A program made the position numbers and the translations under genes. A model generated the notes under the pieces. It saw only the letters and a program-made list of their open reading frames with translations, searched no databases and was not told the DNA's origin. From positions 1 through 41,732 of the forward strand of contig NZ_JAFHKI010000008.1 in assembly GCF_016937615.1 (NCBI RefSeq): 41,732 bases of DNA. The letters run 5' to 3'. Position 1 is the first letter of the stretch, and each line of letters opens with the position of its first letter. Source of the stretch: Pseudomonas lactucae (GTDB lineage: Bacteria > Pseudomonadota > Gammaproteobacteria > Pseudomonadales > Pseudomonadaceae). This document shows, in pieces, positions 17,018 through 24,690 of the stretch.

Positions 17018-17890
17018 TCACCCACTAAACAACTCCCCAATCAAATTGAACAACGTGCTCTTCACCGCGCTGTCCAGCTCGGTCCAGGCCAACCCGGTGC
17101 TGGCCTGGAACGCGCCGAGTTCCAGAGGCCGCGACACACAGTTGGCCGGCAACGCCCGCGCTGCCTGCTGGGGCAATACGCCAATGCCCAGTCCGGCGCA
17201 GACCAGTGCCAGCATGGTGGTGAACTCGCCCAGCTCGGCAGCAACCCGCAAGGGCATGCCCAGTGCCCGGATAAACTCATCGTAGAACCCAGGCGCATAA
17301 CGGCGCGCGAGGATATACACCGGCAGGTCACGCAAATCGGCGGGGAAGATGGATGCCTGCGCAGCCAAGGGGTGATCCGCCGGCAACGCCACGCAAAAAC
17401 TCTCCCGCAACACCACACGCGTCTGCACCCCTGCATGCGCGGCGGGCAGGCGCATCAGGCCAAAATCCAGCAGGCCGCTTTTCAATGCGGCGGCTTGATC
17501 GGGGCCTGGCATGTCCTTGAGTTCCAGCTCGATACGCGGGTAGCGCTGGTGCACCGCGCGGATCAACTCGGGCAGCAACTGCGGCAGCACCGACGACACA
17601 AAGCCCAGGCGTACACGCCCGATTTCGCCACGGTTGGACGCCCGCGCCGCGTCCGCCGCCCGCGCCGCCTGGTGCAAGGTGGCCTGGGCTTCGGGCAAGA
17701 ACACGCGACCGGCTTCGGTCAGCGTCACCGAGTGGCGATTGCGGTCGAGCAGGCGCACACCCAAGCCACTTTCGAGCAATTTGATCTGCATGCTCAGCGC
17801 CGGCTGCACGATCGACAACTGCGCCGCCGCCCGGCCGAAGTGCAGCTCCTGGGCCAGCACCACAAAGGCGCGCAAGTGCTTGAGCTCCAT
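17018..17890 (-). CDS. LysR-family regulator, probable regulator of idnO-idnD
   Basis: A 290-aa regulator with an N-terminal HTH (residues 1-60: MELKHLRAFVVLAQELHFGRAAAQLSIVQPALSMQIKLLESGLGVRLLDRN) and a substrate-binding-like domain (about 90-290). It resembles the BenM/CatM-like group that regulates catabolic genes. It is divergent from idnO with a 147-bp spacer that carries a TGATC-N4-GATCA palindrome close to its own start, the usual arrangement for a LysR protein controlling both itself and the divergent operon. The natural effector is probably a sugar acid of the idonate/ketogluconate route, but that is inference. E. coli controls the idn genes with a LacI-type protein instead. Confidence 0.92.
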   Translation of the reverse strand: MELKHLRAFVVLAQELHFGRAAAQLSIVQPALSMQIKLLESGLGVRLLDRNRHSVTLTEAGRVFLPEAQATLHQAARAADAARASNRGEIGRVRLGFVSSVLPQLLPELIRAVHQRYPRIELELKDMPGPDQAAALKSGLLDFGLMRLPAAHAGVQTRVVLRESFCVALPADHPLAAQASIFPADLRDLPVYILARRYAPGFYDEFIRALGMPLRVAAELGEFTTMLALVCAGLGIGVLPQQAARALPANCVSRPLELGAFQASTGLAWTELDSAVKSTLFNLIGELFSG

Positions 17891-17916
17891 CGGACCTCCT
17901 CGGTGATCACGGATAT

Positions 17917-17930
17917 TGATCAGCCGATCA
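17917..17930. promoter_or_regulatory. Candidate LysR operator between the divergent genes
   Basis: TGATCAGCCGATCA is a perfect inverted repeat (TGATC, N4, GATCA) containing a T-N11-A style LysR core. It lies 27-40 bp upstream of the LysR start and about 110 bp upstream of idnO. Confidence 0.6.
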
Positions 17931-18037
17931 TAAATGAATATTGGCCGCTCCCCGCACTCTAGGGTGAACTAAGGTTACAAACGATCGCTAAAAATGAGTT
18001 TGGCTTATCACAATAAGCACGTCAGGAGACAGGCCCC

Positions 18038-18811
18038 ATGCACAGCGTTTTAGACAACTTTCGCCTCGACGGCCGCCTCGCGCTGATCACCGGTTCGAGT
18101 GCCGGCATCGGCCTGGCCATCGCGCGTGGGCTGGCCCAGGCCGGGGCGCGGGTGGTGCTCAATGGGCGCAACCGCGGCACGTTGCGTGACGCGGCCGAGC
18201 TGCTCACGCAGGAGGGCCTGGAGGTGCACACCCAGGCGTTCGATGTGACCGACGGCGCGGCGGTCCAGGCCGCCGTGGCGAGTATCGAGGAACGCCTCGG
18301 CCCGCTGGAGATCCTGGTGAACAACGCCGGCATGCAACGCCGTGGACCGCTTGAAGACTACAGTGAGCAGCACTGGCGTGAGCTGATCAGCACCAACCTC
18401 GACAGCGCGTTCCTGGTCGGCCAGGCCGTGGCGCGGGCGATGATTCCGCGCAAGCGTGGGCGCATCATCAACATCTGCTCGGTACAAAGTGAGCTGGGCC
18501 GCCCCGGCATTGCGCCGTATGCAGCGAGCAAGGGCGCGCTGAAGATGCTGACCAAGGGCATGGCGATTGATTGGGGCCCGCACGGGCTGACGGTCAATGG
18601 CATCGGCCCCGGTTATTTCAAGACCGAACTGAACGCCAACCTGGTGGCCAACCCCGAATTCAGCGACTGGCTGGTGCAACGCACCCCGAGCCGACGCTGG
18701 GGCGACGTGGCCGAACTGGCCGGCGCGGCGGTATTCCTGGCCGGTGACGCGGCCAGTTTCGTCAACGGCCATATCCTGTATGTCGACGGTGGTATCACCG
18801 CATCGCTGTAA
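18038..18811 (+). CDS. idnO: Gluconate 5-dehydrogenase / 5-ketogluconate reductase
   Basis: A 257-aa classical short-chain dehydrogenase that interconverts 5-keto-D-gluconate and D-gluconate with NAD(P)H. The cofactor motif is TGSSAGIG (residues 18-25) and NNAG is at 95-98. The catalytic set is S148, Y161 and K165 (ICSVQ then YAASK). The sequence LALITGSSAGIGLAIARGLAQAGARVVLNGRN and the QRRGPLEDYSEQHW stretch fit the Gno/IdnO group. AGGAGACAGGCCCC precedes the ATG. It is followed after 13 bp by idnD, so the two form an operon divergent from the LysR gene. Together they would convert L-idonate via 5-ketogluconate to gluconate. No dedicated idonate transporter is seen nearby. Confidence 0.88.
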   Translation: MHSVLDNFRLDGRLALITGSSAGIGLAIARGLAQAGARVVLNGRNRGTLRDAAELLTQEGLEVHTQAFDVTDGAAVQAAVASIEERLGPLEILVNNAGMQRRGPLEDYSEQHWRELISTNLDSAFLVGQAVARAMIPRKRGRIINICSVQSELGRPGIAPYAASKGALKMLTKGMAIDWGPHGLTVNGIGPGYFKTELNANLVANPEFSDWLVQRTPSRRWGDVAELAGAAVFLAGDAASFVNGHILYVDGGITASL

Positions 18812-18824
18812 CCCGGAGAACATC

Positions 18825-19877
18825 ATGCACGCTATCGTCTGCCACGCATCAAAAGACCTGCGGGTGAGCCCTCAGGATGAGCCGCAAGCCCTCGGCCCCG
18901 ACCAACTGCGCGTGCGCATCGCCCGGGGCGGCATCTGTGGCTCGGATTTGCATTATTACCAGCACGGCGGCTTCGGCACCGTGCGCCTGCGCGAACCGAT
19001 GGTGCTGGGTCATGAAGTGTCGGCGGTGATCGATGCCGTGGGCGCGGACACCGGATTGTTCAAGGTCGGCCAGCGTATCGCGGTCTCGCCGTCACGCCCC
19101 TGCGGCGCTTGCCGTTACTGTCATCAGGGCCTGCCGAATCATTGCCTGGACATGCGTTTCTACGGCAGCGCCATGCCCTTTCCGCATATCCAGGGCGCGT
19201 TTCGCCAGAGCCTGGTGATCGAGACGCACCAGGCCCATCGCCTGGCCGACCACGTGAGCCTCGCCGAAGGTGCCCTGGCCGAGCCGTTGTCGGTGGGTTT
19301 GCACGCGATCCAACGCGCCGGTGCGGTGTTCGGCAAACGCGTGCTGGTGACCGGCTGCGGCCCCATCGGCAACCTCTTGATCGGCAGCTTGCGGGCAGCC
19401 GGCGCGGCTGAAATCGTTGCCGTGGACTTGTCGGCCAGTGCCCTCGCCTGCGCCGAAAAAATGGGCGCCAGCCGCACCCACAACCTTGCCGACGGCAACG
19501 ACGCGCTCAAGCGCTACACCACCGAAAAAGGCTACTTCGACGTGATGTTCGAAGTCTCCGGCAGCGCCCAGGCCTTGCGCAACGGCCTGGAATGCATTGC
19601 GCCACGTGGTGTGCTGGTGACGGTCGGGTTGGGCGGCGACGTGACGCTACCGCTCAACCTGCTGGTCAGCCGCGAGATCGACCTGCGCGGCACCTTCCGC
19701 TTTCATCCGGAATTTGCCCAGGCGGTGGATTTGCTCAACCGCCAGATCATTGATGTACGGCCGGTGATCTCGCACACCGTGCCATTCGAACAGGCGGTGC
19801 GGGCGTTTGAGCTGGCGGCGGACAAGACCCAGGCGATGAAGGTGGTGTTGGATTTTGGCGTACCGGAACGACCCTAA
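18825..19877 (+). CDS. idnD: L-idonate 5-dehydrogenase (zinc MDR family)
   Basis: A 350-aa zinc-dependent medium-chain dehydrogenase oxidising L-idonate to 5-ketogluconate. Catalytic zinc ligands are C38 (GGICGSDLHYYQHGG) and H63-E64 (LGHEVS); structural zinc ligands are C93, C96, C99 and C107 (CGACRYCHQGLPNHC). The coenzyme motif GCGPIG is at 177-182. GSDLHYYQHGGFGTVRLREPM is typical of IdnD. The start at 18825 follows CCCGGAGAACATC, a good ribosome binding site 13 bp after the idnO stop; an open frame further upstream runs inside idnO and is not used. Confidence 0.92.
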   Translation: MHAIVCHASKDLRVSPQDEPQALGPDQLRVRIARGGICGSDLHYYQHGGFGTVRLREPMVLGHEVSAVIDAVGADTGLFKVGQRIAVSPSRPCGACRYCHQGLPNHCLDMRFYGSAMPFPHIQGAFRQSLVIETHQAHRLADHVSLAEGALAEPLSVGLHAIQRAGAVFGKRVLVTGCGPIGNLLIGSLRAAGAAEIVAVDLSASALACAEKMGASRTHNLADGNDALKRYTTEKGYFDVMFEVSGSAQALRNGLECIAPRGVLVTVGLGGDVTLPLNLLVSREIDLRGTFRFHPEFAQAVDLLNRQIIDVRPVISHTVPFEQAVRAFELAADKTQAMKVVLDFGVPERP

Positions 19878-19878
19878 C

Positions 19879-19971
19879 CCCCCTTCCCCCGGCAAGCCCC
19901 CAGACAATTAGTCCTAGCAGCGGGAAGATGATCAGACCGATAGCCCAAGCTGCTTTTATTCCCGCAGTTTT
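19879..19971 (-). pseudogene. Fragment of a phospholipase-D N-terminal (PLDNc) membrane protein
   Basis: The minus strand reads KTAGIKAAWAIGLIIFPLLG then LIVWGLAGGRG, matching the second TM helix and conserved PLLG..W..AG.RG end of small PLDNc-domain proteins. The first TM helix and the start are absent, and the frame runs out into the antisense of idnD. It is therefore a short remnant, perhaps left when the neighbouring hipBA pair was inserted. Confidence 0.5.
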
Positions 19972-20052
19972 ATGGCTGCGGCGGCACAGGGCCCTAAGTG
20001 CTTGAAGCACGCGGCAGCATCGATCATGAGAGTCGCCAGCTTCTCCCAATCT

Positions 20053-21339
20053 TCAACGGCGACCGCTGCCCGCGTGCCTCTGGTGTAACCGGGCTACGTT
20101 CTGATCGATGCGGTCTTGGATCGTTCGCAAGGTGTCTTGAGTAATAACCTGTGGGTATAAGCTCTCGGCGATGGTTGCAAATTGGCTCGCCACATCACAA
20201 ATGCCGTCAATCACTCTGCCTGCTGCGTCCGGAGCCACCTCGGCTTCCTCGGCAAGCCGAAGCATTTGCGTGCGAGAAATCGACAGGGCTTCCCCCATCA
20301 CATCCATCTGATGATATCCACTCGGCCCCTCGCAGAAGGTCACGTCGTAAGCCGGCGACAGTCTCCACTGACCGTCCTGCGACATGATGTAGGCAAAGTT
20401 CTTGGGGTGATCGTCTCGGTTGTTGAACGCAACATTGAAGACGACACGTTCGAAGGCCACCGCCATCTCGCGCACGTCGTTGGTACACATCTGTGTTGCC
20501 CGCAAGAAGTTGACGTAGTCCAACACCCCCGGAGACCGGTAATTTGCCCCCGTAAAGGCCGCGAGGCTTTGCATGGGTACGCGCAGACCATCCCGGCGGT
20601 CAAATCGCTTACTGGCAAACGCTGCCAACCCATTAGGCAGACTGAAGTACTGCGTGTCGGGGGTTTCGATACCGCACATGCGCAGGCACTCGGCGTAGAC
20701 CATTTCGATAGCGCACACCTCGGCATGTTCTTCTTTGGCCGGGAACTTAACCAACCATGCTTCAAAGCCCGGCGTGACGGCAGTGGTAAACCCGCCAGTT
20801 TCGGGATCGCGATAGACGAGGGCCTTAGGCCTTGCACCTTGAGGCGAGCCGCCCACCAGCAGCAACGTCTGCAGGAATTCGCCACCGTCACCATGGAGCA
20901 CTTCCTGCACTTCGCCAGCAAGCTGTTCCAGCGGGATGTGGACTTCAGATTCCTGACCTTCGGGCGCCACGGGCTCAAACGTGATGGCACCCATCGCATT
21001 GCTACCGATGTAGGCTAGCCGTTCCAGTGAGCCGATGCGCGCAGTGGTGAGCCCGCGGCGCCTGAACATACGGTCCATCAGCAACATGCCCCACCCATCC
21101 GGCAACGAGTCGTAAACAGGCCCTGGCAAGTACAGTTGGTGGTCTGGAAAATCTCGGCGCAACTGAGCCCCCTCCAGCGGCAGCGTGTAGGAGGACAGTT
21201 CCAAGCCCCTTTGCCTGGCTTCATTGCGGTACTCGAACACGATCAGCGGGCGACCGGTCAGGGCGGTCGTGCAGACCAGCGTGCCCCATTGCCATCGCTC
21301 ACCCCAGCCTTCGTAGAAGACGTTCACCTGCTCAAGCAT
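20053..21339 (-). CDS. hipA: HipA-family serine/threonine kinase toxin
   Basis: Toxin of a type II toxin-antitoxin pair; E. coli HipA phosphorylates glutamyl-tRNA synthetase and causes growth arrest, but other HipA proteins hit other targets. 428 aa from the ATG at 21339, which overlaps the antitoxin stop by 8 bp. The N-terminal HipA domain (about 1-105, with FEYRNEA and SSYTLPL) is followed by the kinase part: Gly-rich loop GGSPQGARPKAL (163-174), lysine in WLVKFPAK, catalytic NRDDHPKNF (307-315) and the metal-binding SPAYDVTF (328-335). All key residues look intact, so it is probably active. A Ser (S165) lies in the Gly-rich loop, where autophosphorylation occurs in relatives. Confidence 0.93.
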   Translation of the reverse strand: MLEQVNVFYEGWGERWQWGTLVCTTALTGRPLIVFEYRNEARQRGLELSSYTLPLEGAQLRRDFPDHQLYLPGPVYDSLPDGWGMLLMDRMFRRRGLTTARIGSLERLAYIGSNAMGAITFEPVAPEGQESEVHIPLEQLAGEVQEVLHGDGGEFLQTLLLVGGSPQGARPKALVYRDPETGGFTTAVTPGFEAWLVKFPAKEEHAEVCAIEMVYAECLRMCGIETPDTQYFSLPNGLAAFASKRFDRRDGLRVPMQSLAAFTGANYRSPGVLDYVNFLRATQMCTNDVREMAVAFERVVFNVAFNNRDDHPKNFAYIMSQDGQWRLSPAYDVTFCEGPSGYHQMDVMGEALSISRTQMLRLAEEAEVAPDAAGRVIDGICDVASQFATIAESLYPQVITQDTLRTIQDRIDQNVARLHQRHAGSGRR

Positions 21340-21649
21340 TGCCGGACTTCCTCTTTGTACGAAGACGATTGGCACTGTTTTCGTAGCGCCGAATATCCTC
21401 GATGCTATCCAGCTTTGGCAGGAACAGGCCTTCGAGTTCCTTGGTTCGGCCAAGGGCCATCGCCACCCGGACCACGTTCTCGAACCCGACATTGCGCCCG
21501 GCTTCAAGGTTGGACACGGTGTTGGTGCCGATGCCGGCACGCCCGGCCAAGTCGGCTTGTGTCATGTCCAGCGCCAAGCGCTCTGTGCGCAAGCGATCGC
21601 AGAGGCGCTTGACGACCTCACCCGGCTTGCTGAAGCTTAAATCCAACAT
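21332..21649 (-). CDS. hipB: HipB-type antitoxin (XRE family)
   Basis: A 105-aa DNA-binding antitoxin and autorepressor for the adjacent HipA. A Cro/C1-type HTH lies at about residues 14-70 (GEVVKRLCDRLRTERLALDMTQADLAGRAGIGTNTVSNLEAGRNVGFENVVRVAMALG), and a basic tail follows (RRYENSANRLRTKRKSGNA). The start at 21649 gives the usual length. An in-frame extension to 21688 has no support because it passes through the promoter region. The gene order antitoxin-toxin with an 8-bp overlap is typical of hipBA. Regulation is probably by its own binding to the inverted repeat upstream. Confidence 0.92.
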   Translation of the reverse strand: MLDLSFSKPGEVVKRLCDRLRTERLALDMTQADLAGRAGIGTNTVSNLEAGRNVGFENVVRVAMALGRTKELEGLFLPKLDSIEDIRRYENSANRLRTKRKSGNA

Positions 21650-21676
21650 AGTGTGTATACAGCCCATTCTGTGCCA

Positions 21677-21703
21677 GTTAACTCCCAAAATTATAGAATT
21701 AAC
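21677..21703 (-). promoter_or_regulatory. hipBA promoter with candidate operator
   Basis: Inverted repeat GTTAA and TTAAC ends (21677-21682, 21699-21703) flank a perfect -10 element TATAAT (21695-21690 on the minus strand). The layout would let HipB cover the promoter. The rest of the 384-bp gap to the next gene (21704-22033) shows nothing I can name. Confidence 0.5.
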
Positions 21704-22033
21704 CTAGAGCCCTATCAAGCGACGTTATTTCCCCGGTGTCACATCGGGGGCGGAAAGAAAAAAATATCGTAAAACCCACCAGCCAATATCCGACTTTCAT
21801 CAGTCACTCTCCTTGAGCGCCAAACAACGCTTGGCGTTCGCAGAGCATAGCCGGGGTTTATCGAGCTGCTGATCAGCTCAGGCGCACTGGTGAGGCGGGT
21901 GGTGCGACCTTTTCATTCATAAAATCAAACTATCGCAACCTGAACAGCTCAGAACTTCAGGGGCTGCTGCGCCGCTATCGCAAACCGGTTCCCACCGCTG
22001 AACATTGTGAAACCTCAAGACAGGAGCCCAACC

Positions 22034-22276
22034 TTGATCGCACAAATCATGATCGCCGCACTCGGCGTCGTCGCCATCTGGTTCAGCCAGAGCAAACGCT
22101 TGAAGGTGCGCCGCTACGCCTGCCTGTTCGGCATGGCGGGCCAGCCGTTCTGGTTCTGGTCCTCGATCAATGCCGAGCAATGGGGCATCGTCTTGCTCAG
22201 CTGTTTCTACACGGTGGCGTGGGCCAAGGGCATCAAGACTCACTGGATTGATCGCACGCCGGACGTACCCGCGTGA
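22034..22276 (+). CDS. Small membrane protein, unknown function
   Basis: An 80-aa protein with two probable TM segments (LIAQIMIAALGVVAIWF and WGIVLLSCFYTVAWAKG), separated by a basic and aromatic stretch with SQSKRLKVRRYACLFGMAGQPFWFWSS. I place the start at the TTG at 22034 because CAGGAG sits eight bases before it; a GTG at 22007 and an ATG at 22049 are alternatives. Its stop overlaps the GTG of the next gene (GTGA), suggesting coupling. Comparable proteins appear in phages and plasmids of pseudomonads (memory only), but no other mobile gene is near apart from hipBA. Confidence 0.65.
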   Translation: MIAQIMIAALGVVAIWFSQSKRLKVRRYACLFGMAGQPFWFWSSINAEQWGIVLLSCFYTVAWAKGIKTHWIDRTPDVPA

Positions 22277-23426
22277 TTTGCAATCGCGCACCGCGCTGCC
22301 TATATTTGCCGCCTGGCGCTCTCTACGCCACCCCGTCCCAGGCCCAATGGCAGCTCGCCAAACAGCTGGGTTTCAGCAGTTGGCCCAAGCTCAAGGCGCA
22401 TATCGACGCCCTCGACTTCGCGGCTCGCTACCCGGATTTCGCCGCCAGCGATGAAGCGCGCACCACGCACTGGCGCTGCGGCAGCGACATCGCCCACAAC
22501 CTCAAGCTGGCAGGGTTCAAGGGCCACTTCCGGATGCTTACCGACCCGCTGTGCATGGGCCCGGTGCGCGACCTGCCCTACCAGGCATTCCGTGACATGC
22601 GCAGCGCGTTTATCAGCCAGGCCTTCGCCCTGGACGAAACGGACATAGCGCGCCGTGTGGCCGACGAATACACCCAGCTTGAAACCCTGGCCAGCGCCGA
22701 ACACAGCGTGCTGTGGTGCGAGGCGGACGCCTATGACCAGCTGTTTCTGATCCGCGCGCTGGCCGGCCTTGAGCACGCACCGCCCATGCTGGAGCTGGTC
22801 GAGGTGGACCGCATCCCCGGCGTCGAGCGTTTTATCGGCATTGGCCAACTGGCGCCGGATGTATTGGCGTGGCTGTGGCCGCAACGGCGCATGATCGATG
22901 ACGCCGCGGTTCACCTGGCCAAACAGGCCTGGGCGGCCTATTGCGACAGCTCACCCATCGCCTGGGCGCAGTTGGCTCATACCGAGCAGGCCGCCCTGCC
23001 CTTGCTGGCACCGGCACTGCTGCGTCAGTTGCAGGAGCTGCCGGGCTTGAGGATGGCCTGTCGCTGACCGAACGCCTCGCCCTCACCTACATCGCCGAAA
23101 CCGGGCCGGTCCCGTTCGGCCGGGTGTTCGCCGAGTTGATGGCCAAGCGCGAGCCGCTGCCGTTTCTGGGCGACATGATGTTTCATGCGCTGCTGCGGCC
23201 GTTGATCGATGGGGAACAGCCGTTACTGTTGGAAACCGAGGCCCATCTGCAATGGCCTCAGCGCAGGTTGGCGTTGACGCCGTTGGGAAACGACGTACTG
23301 AGCGGCAACGCCAACTGGATAGCGCATACCCGACACGAGCGATGGGTGGGCGGAGTGTGCACTCGGCCGGGTGAGGCTCATTGGGCGTTGGACCGCACCC
23401 TCAAGCCGGTGTGGCGCGACCGTTAG
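22273..23426 (+). CDS. DUF1835-type protein, frameshifted
   Basis: A cytoplasmic protein of about 384 aa after repair. The N-terminal piece has the short motif LAKQLGFSSWPKLKAHIDAL that often precedes this domain. The DUF1835-like core follows (THWRCGSDIAHNLKLAGFKG, TDPLCMGPV, WCEADAYDQLFLIRAL), then a C-terminal winged-helix-like part (LTERLALTYIAETGPVPFGRVFAELM). The frame breaks near 23044: adding one G joins LPGL to EDGLSLTERLALTYI. The start is uncertain: the GTG at 22273 overlaps the previous stop, but the first about 20 residues are not typical, and the true N-terminus may be missing or shifted. Function unknown. Confidence 0.65.
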
Positions 23427-23435
23427 CATTGTGGT

Positions 23436-23462
23436 GAGCGGGCTTGCCCCAATGGCCCGCTC
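23436..23462. repeat. REP-like hairpin between convergent genes
   Basis: GAGCGGG (23436-23442) pairs with CCCGCTC (23456-23462); the core GAGCGGGCTTGCCCC is the common Pseudomonas REP motif. It sits between the stops of the DUF1835 gene and the leftward Lrp gene, and may act as a transcript end. Confidence 0.7.
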
Positions 23463-23464
23463 CC

Positions 23465-23953
23465 TCAGTGCCGCAGCAACTTGCGCAGCGGCACGCCATC
23501 CTTGAGCACCGGCGATTTGATCACGATGTAGCTGAAGTACTTGGAGATGCCGATGTTCTTGTCCAGCAGGCTTTCCACCACTTCCTGGTAATGCTGGATG
23601 CTGCGGGTCATGAAGCGCACCAGGTAGTCGTAGCCACCGCTGATCAAGTGGCATTCGAGCACTTCGTCCACCAGGCGGATATTGGACTCGAACTTGGCGA
23701 AGTCTTCGCGCTTGTGGTCGCTGAGGGTGATCTCGGTGAACACCGTGACCGAGTCAGTGATCTTGGCCAGGTTCAAGTGCGCCTTGTAGCTGGAAATATA
23801 CCCCGCCGATTCCAGCCGCTTGACCCGTTGCAGGCATGGGCTGGCCGACAGGCCCACGGCGTCGGCGAGGCTGACGTTGGTCATCCGGCCGTCTTTTTGC
23901 AGTTCAACCAGAATGCTGATGTCGATCCGGTCCAGCTTGACTAGCCCTTCCAT
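23465..23953 (-). CDS. Lrp/AsnC-family transcriptional regulator
   Basis: A 162-aa regulator. The HTH is in residues 5-60 (LDRIDISILVELQKDGRMTNVSLADAVGLSASPCLQRVKRLESAGYI) and the RAM effector domain is C-terminal (HLISGGYDYLVRFMTRSIQHYQEVVESLLDK). The ATG at 23953 follows AAGAGGTACGCA; an open frame reaches 23995 but lacks a ribosome binding site. Such proteins sense amino acids. It is the last gene on the minus strand of the amino-acid/amine catabolic locus, 44 bp downstream of the HAD gene, and is a good candidate for its regulator. Confidence 0.93.
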   Translation of the reverse strand: MEGLVKLDRIDISILVELQKDGRMTNVSLADAVGLSASPCLQRVKRLESAGYISSYKAHLNLAKITDSVTVFTEITLSDHKREDFAKFESNIRLVDEVLECHLISGGYDYLVRFMTRSIQHYQEVVESLLDKNIGISKYFSYIVIKSPVLKDGVPLRKLLRH

Positions 23954-23997
23954 TGCGTACCTCTTGACTGCCGTTTGTAAGCAATCTTCTAGCAAAA

Positions 23998-24642
23998 TCA
24001 GCGCCGTAAAGACAGCTGATGCTGCGCCACCAGGTCCGCCATGCTGTTGATGCAGTACTGCGCCGCGCAGGGCGAAGGCTGACGGGCCCGGTGGCGGCCG
24101 ATCAAACAGCGGTCCAGCGAGCCGTGTGCGCCGACCGACGGGCCGGTCACATGCAGCACCGGTTGGACCTCTTGCGCCGGTTCATTGAGCCATTGCAGGT
24201 CATCGGCCAGGGAAATGAAGTCTTCCGGTGCAATGCCCAGCCGTTCGCACAACACGCCGCGATCCTGCGCGTCACGGTCGCCACGCACCAGCAACCGGTA
24301 GAACTTGCGCAGATACAGCATAGCCCCCGGTGCGTCCTCGAACAGTGACCAATTACCCGCGGACCGGGCAAAGCTCATGCCCTCCTCCCAACTGGCGTGT
24401 ACCCCCCAGCGCTCAGCGAGCTGGCGATGGGCGAAACACAGCACGCCACTGAAGCCCAGCTCCGCGAAGCGCGGGTATAAGGCTGCGACCACCGCGTTGT
24501 ATTCGACCTGCACCTGCTCCCTGGGCGGCTGCCCGCCGCGACTGTCGAGCAGTGGTTGCAAGGCGGCCCATACCCCCGAGTCGCGGTCCACCAGCACTTC
24601 ATCGCAATCGATCAGCAGCGCTCGATAATCTGTCAGTCCCAT
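23998..24642 (-). CDS. HAD-superfamily hydrolase (atypical motif I)
   Basis: A 214-aa protein. Motif I is LLIDCDEVLVDRDSG: the two aspartates of DxD are present, but the usual Gly after them is Glu. The region LYLRKFYRLLVRGDRDAQDRGVLCERLGI matches the motif II area, with Arg-Gly instead of Ser/Thr-Asn. A clear motif III Lys-Pro segment is missing. The C-terminal 60 residues (WLNEPAQEVQPVLHVTGPSVGAHGSLDR) are atypical. It is 48 bp from gabT on the same strand and may serve the same pathway; substrate unknown. Confidence 0.72.
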   Translation of the reverse strand: MGLTDYRALLIDCDEVLVDRDSGVWAALQPLLDSRGGQPPREQVQVEYNAVVAALYPRFAELGFSGVLCFAHRQLAERWGVHASWEEGMSFARSAGNWSLFEDAPGAMLYLRKFYRLLVRGDRDAQDRGVLCERLGIAPEDFISLADDLQWLNEPAQEVQPVLHVTGPSVGAHGSLDRCLIGRHRARQPSPCAAQYCINSMADLVAQHQLSLRR

Positions 24643-24690
24643 GTGCGGTCAAGCCTCCAATGATGCAGTTCACCTTGAACAGGCACAGGC

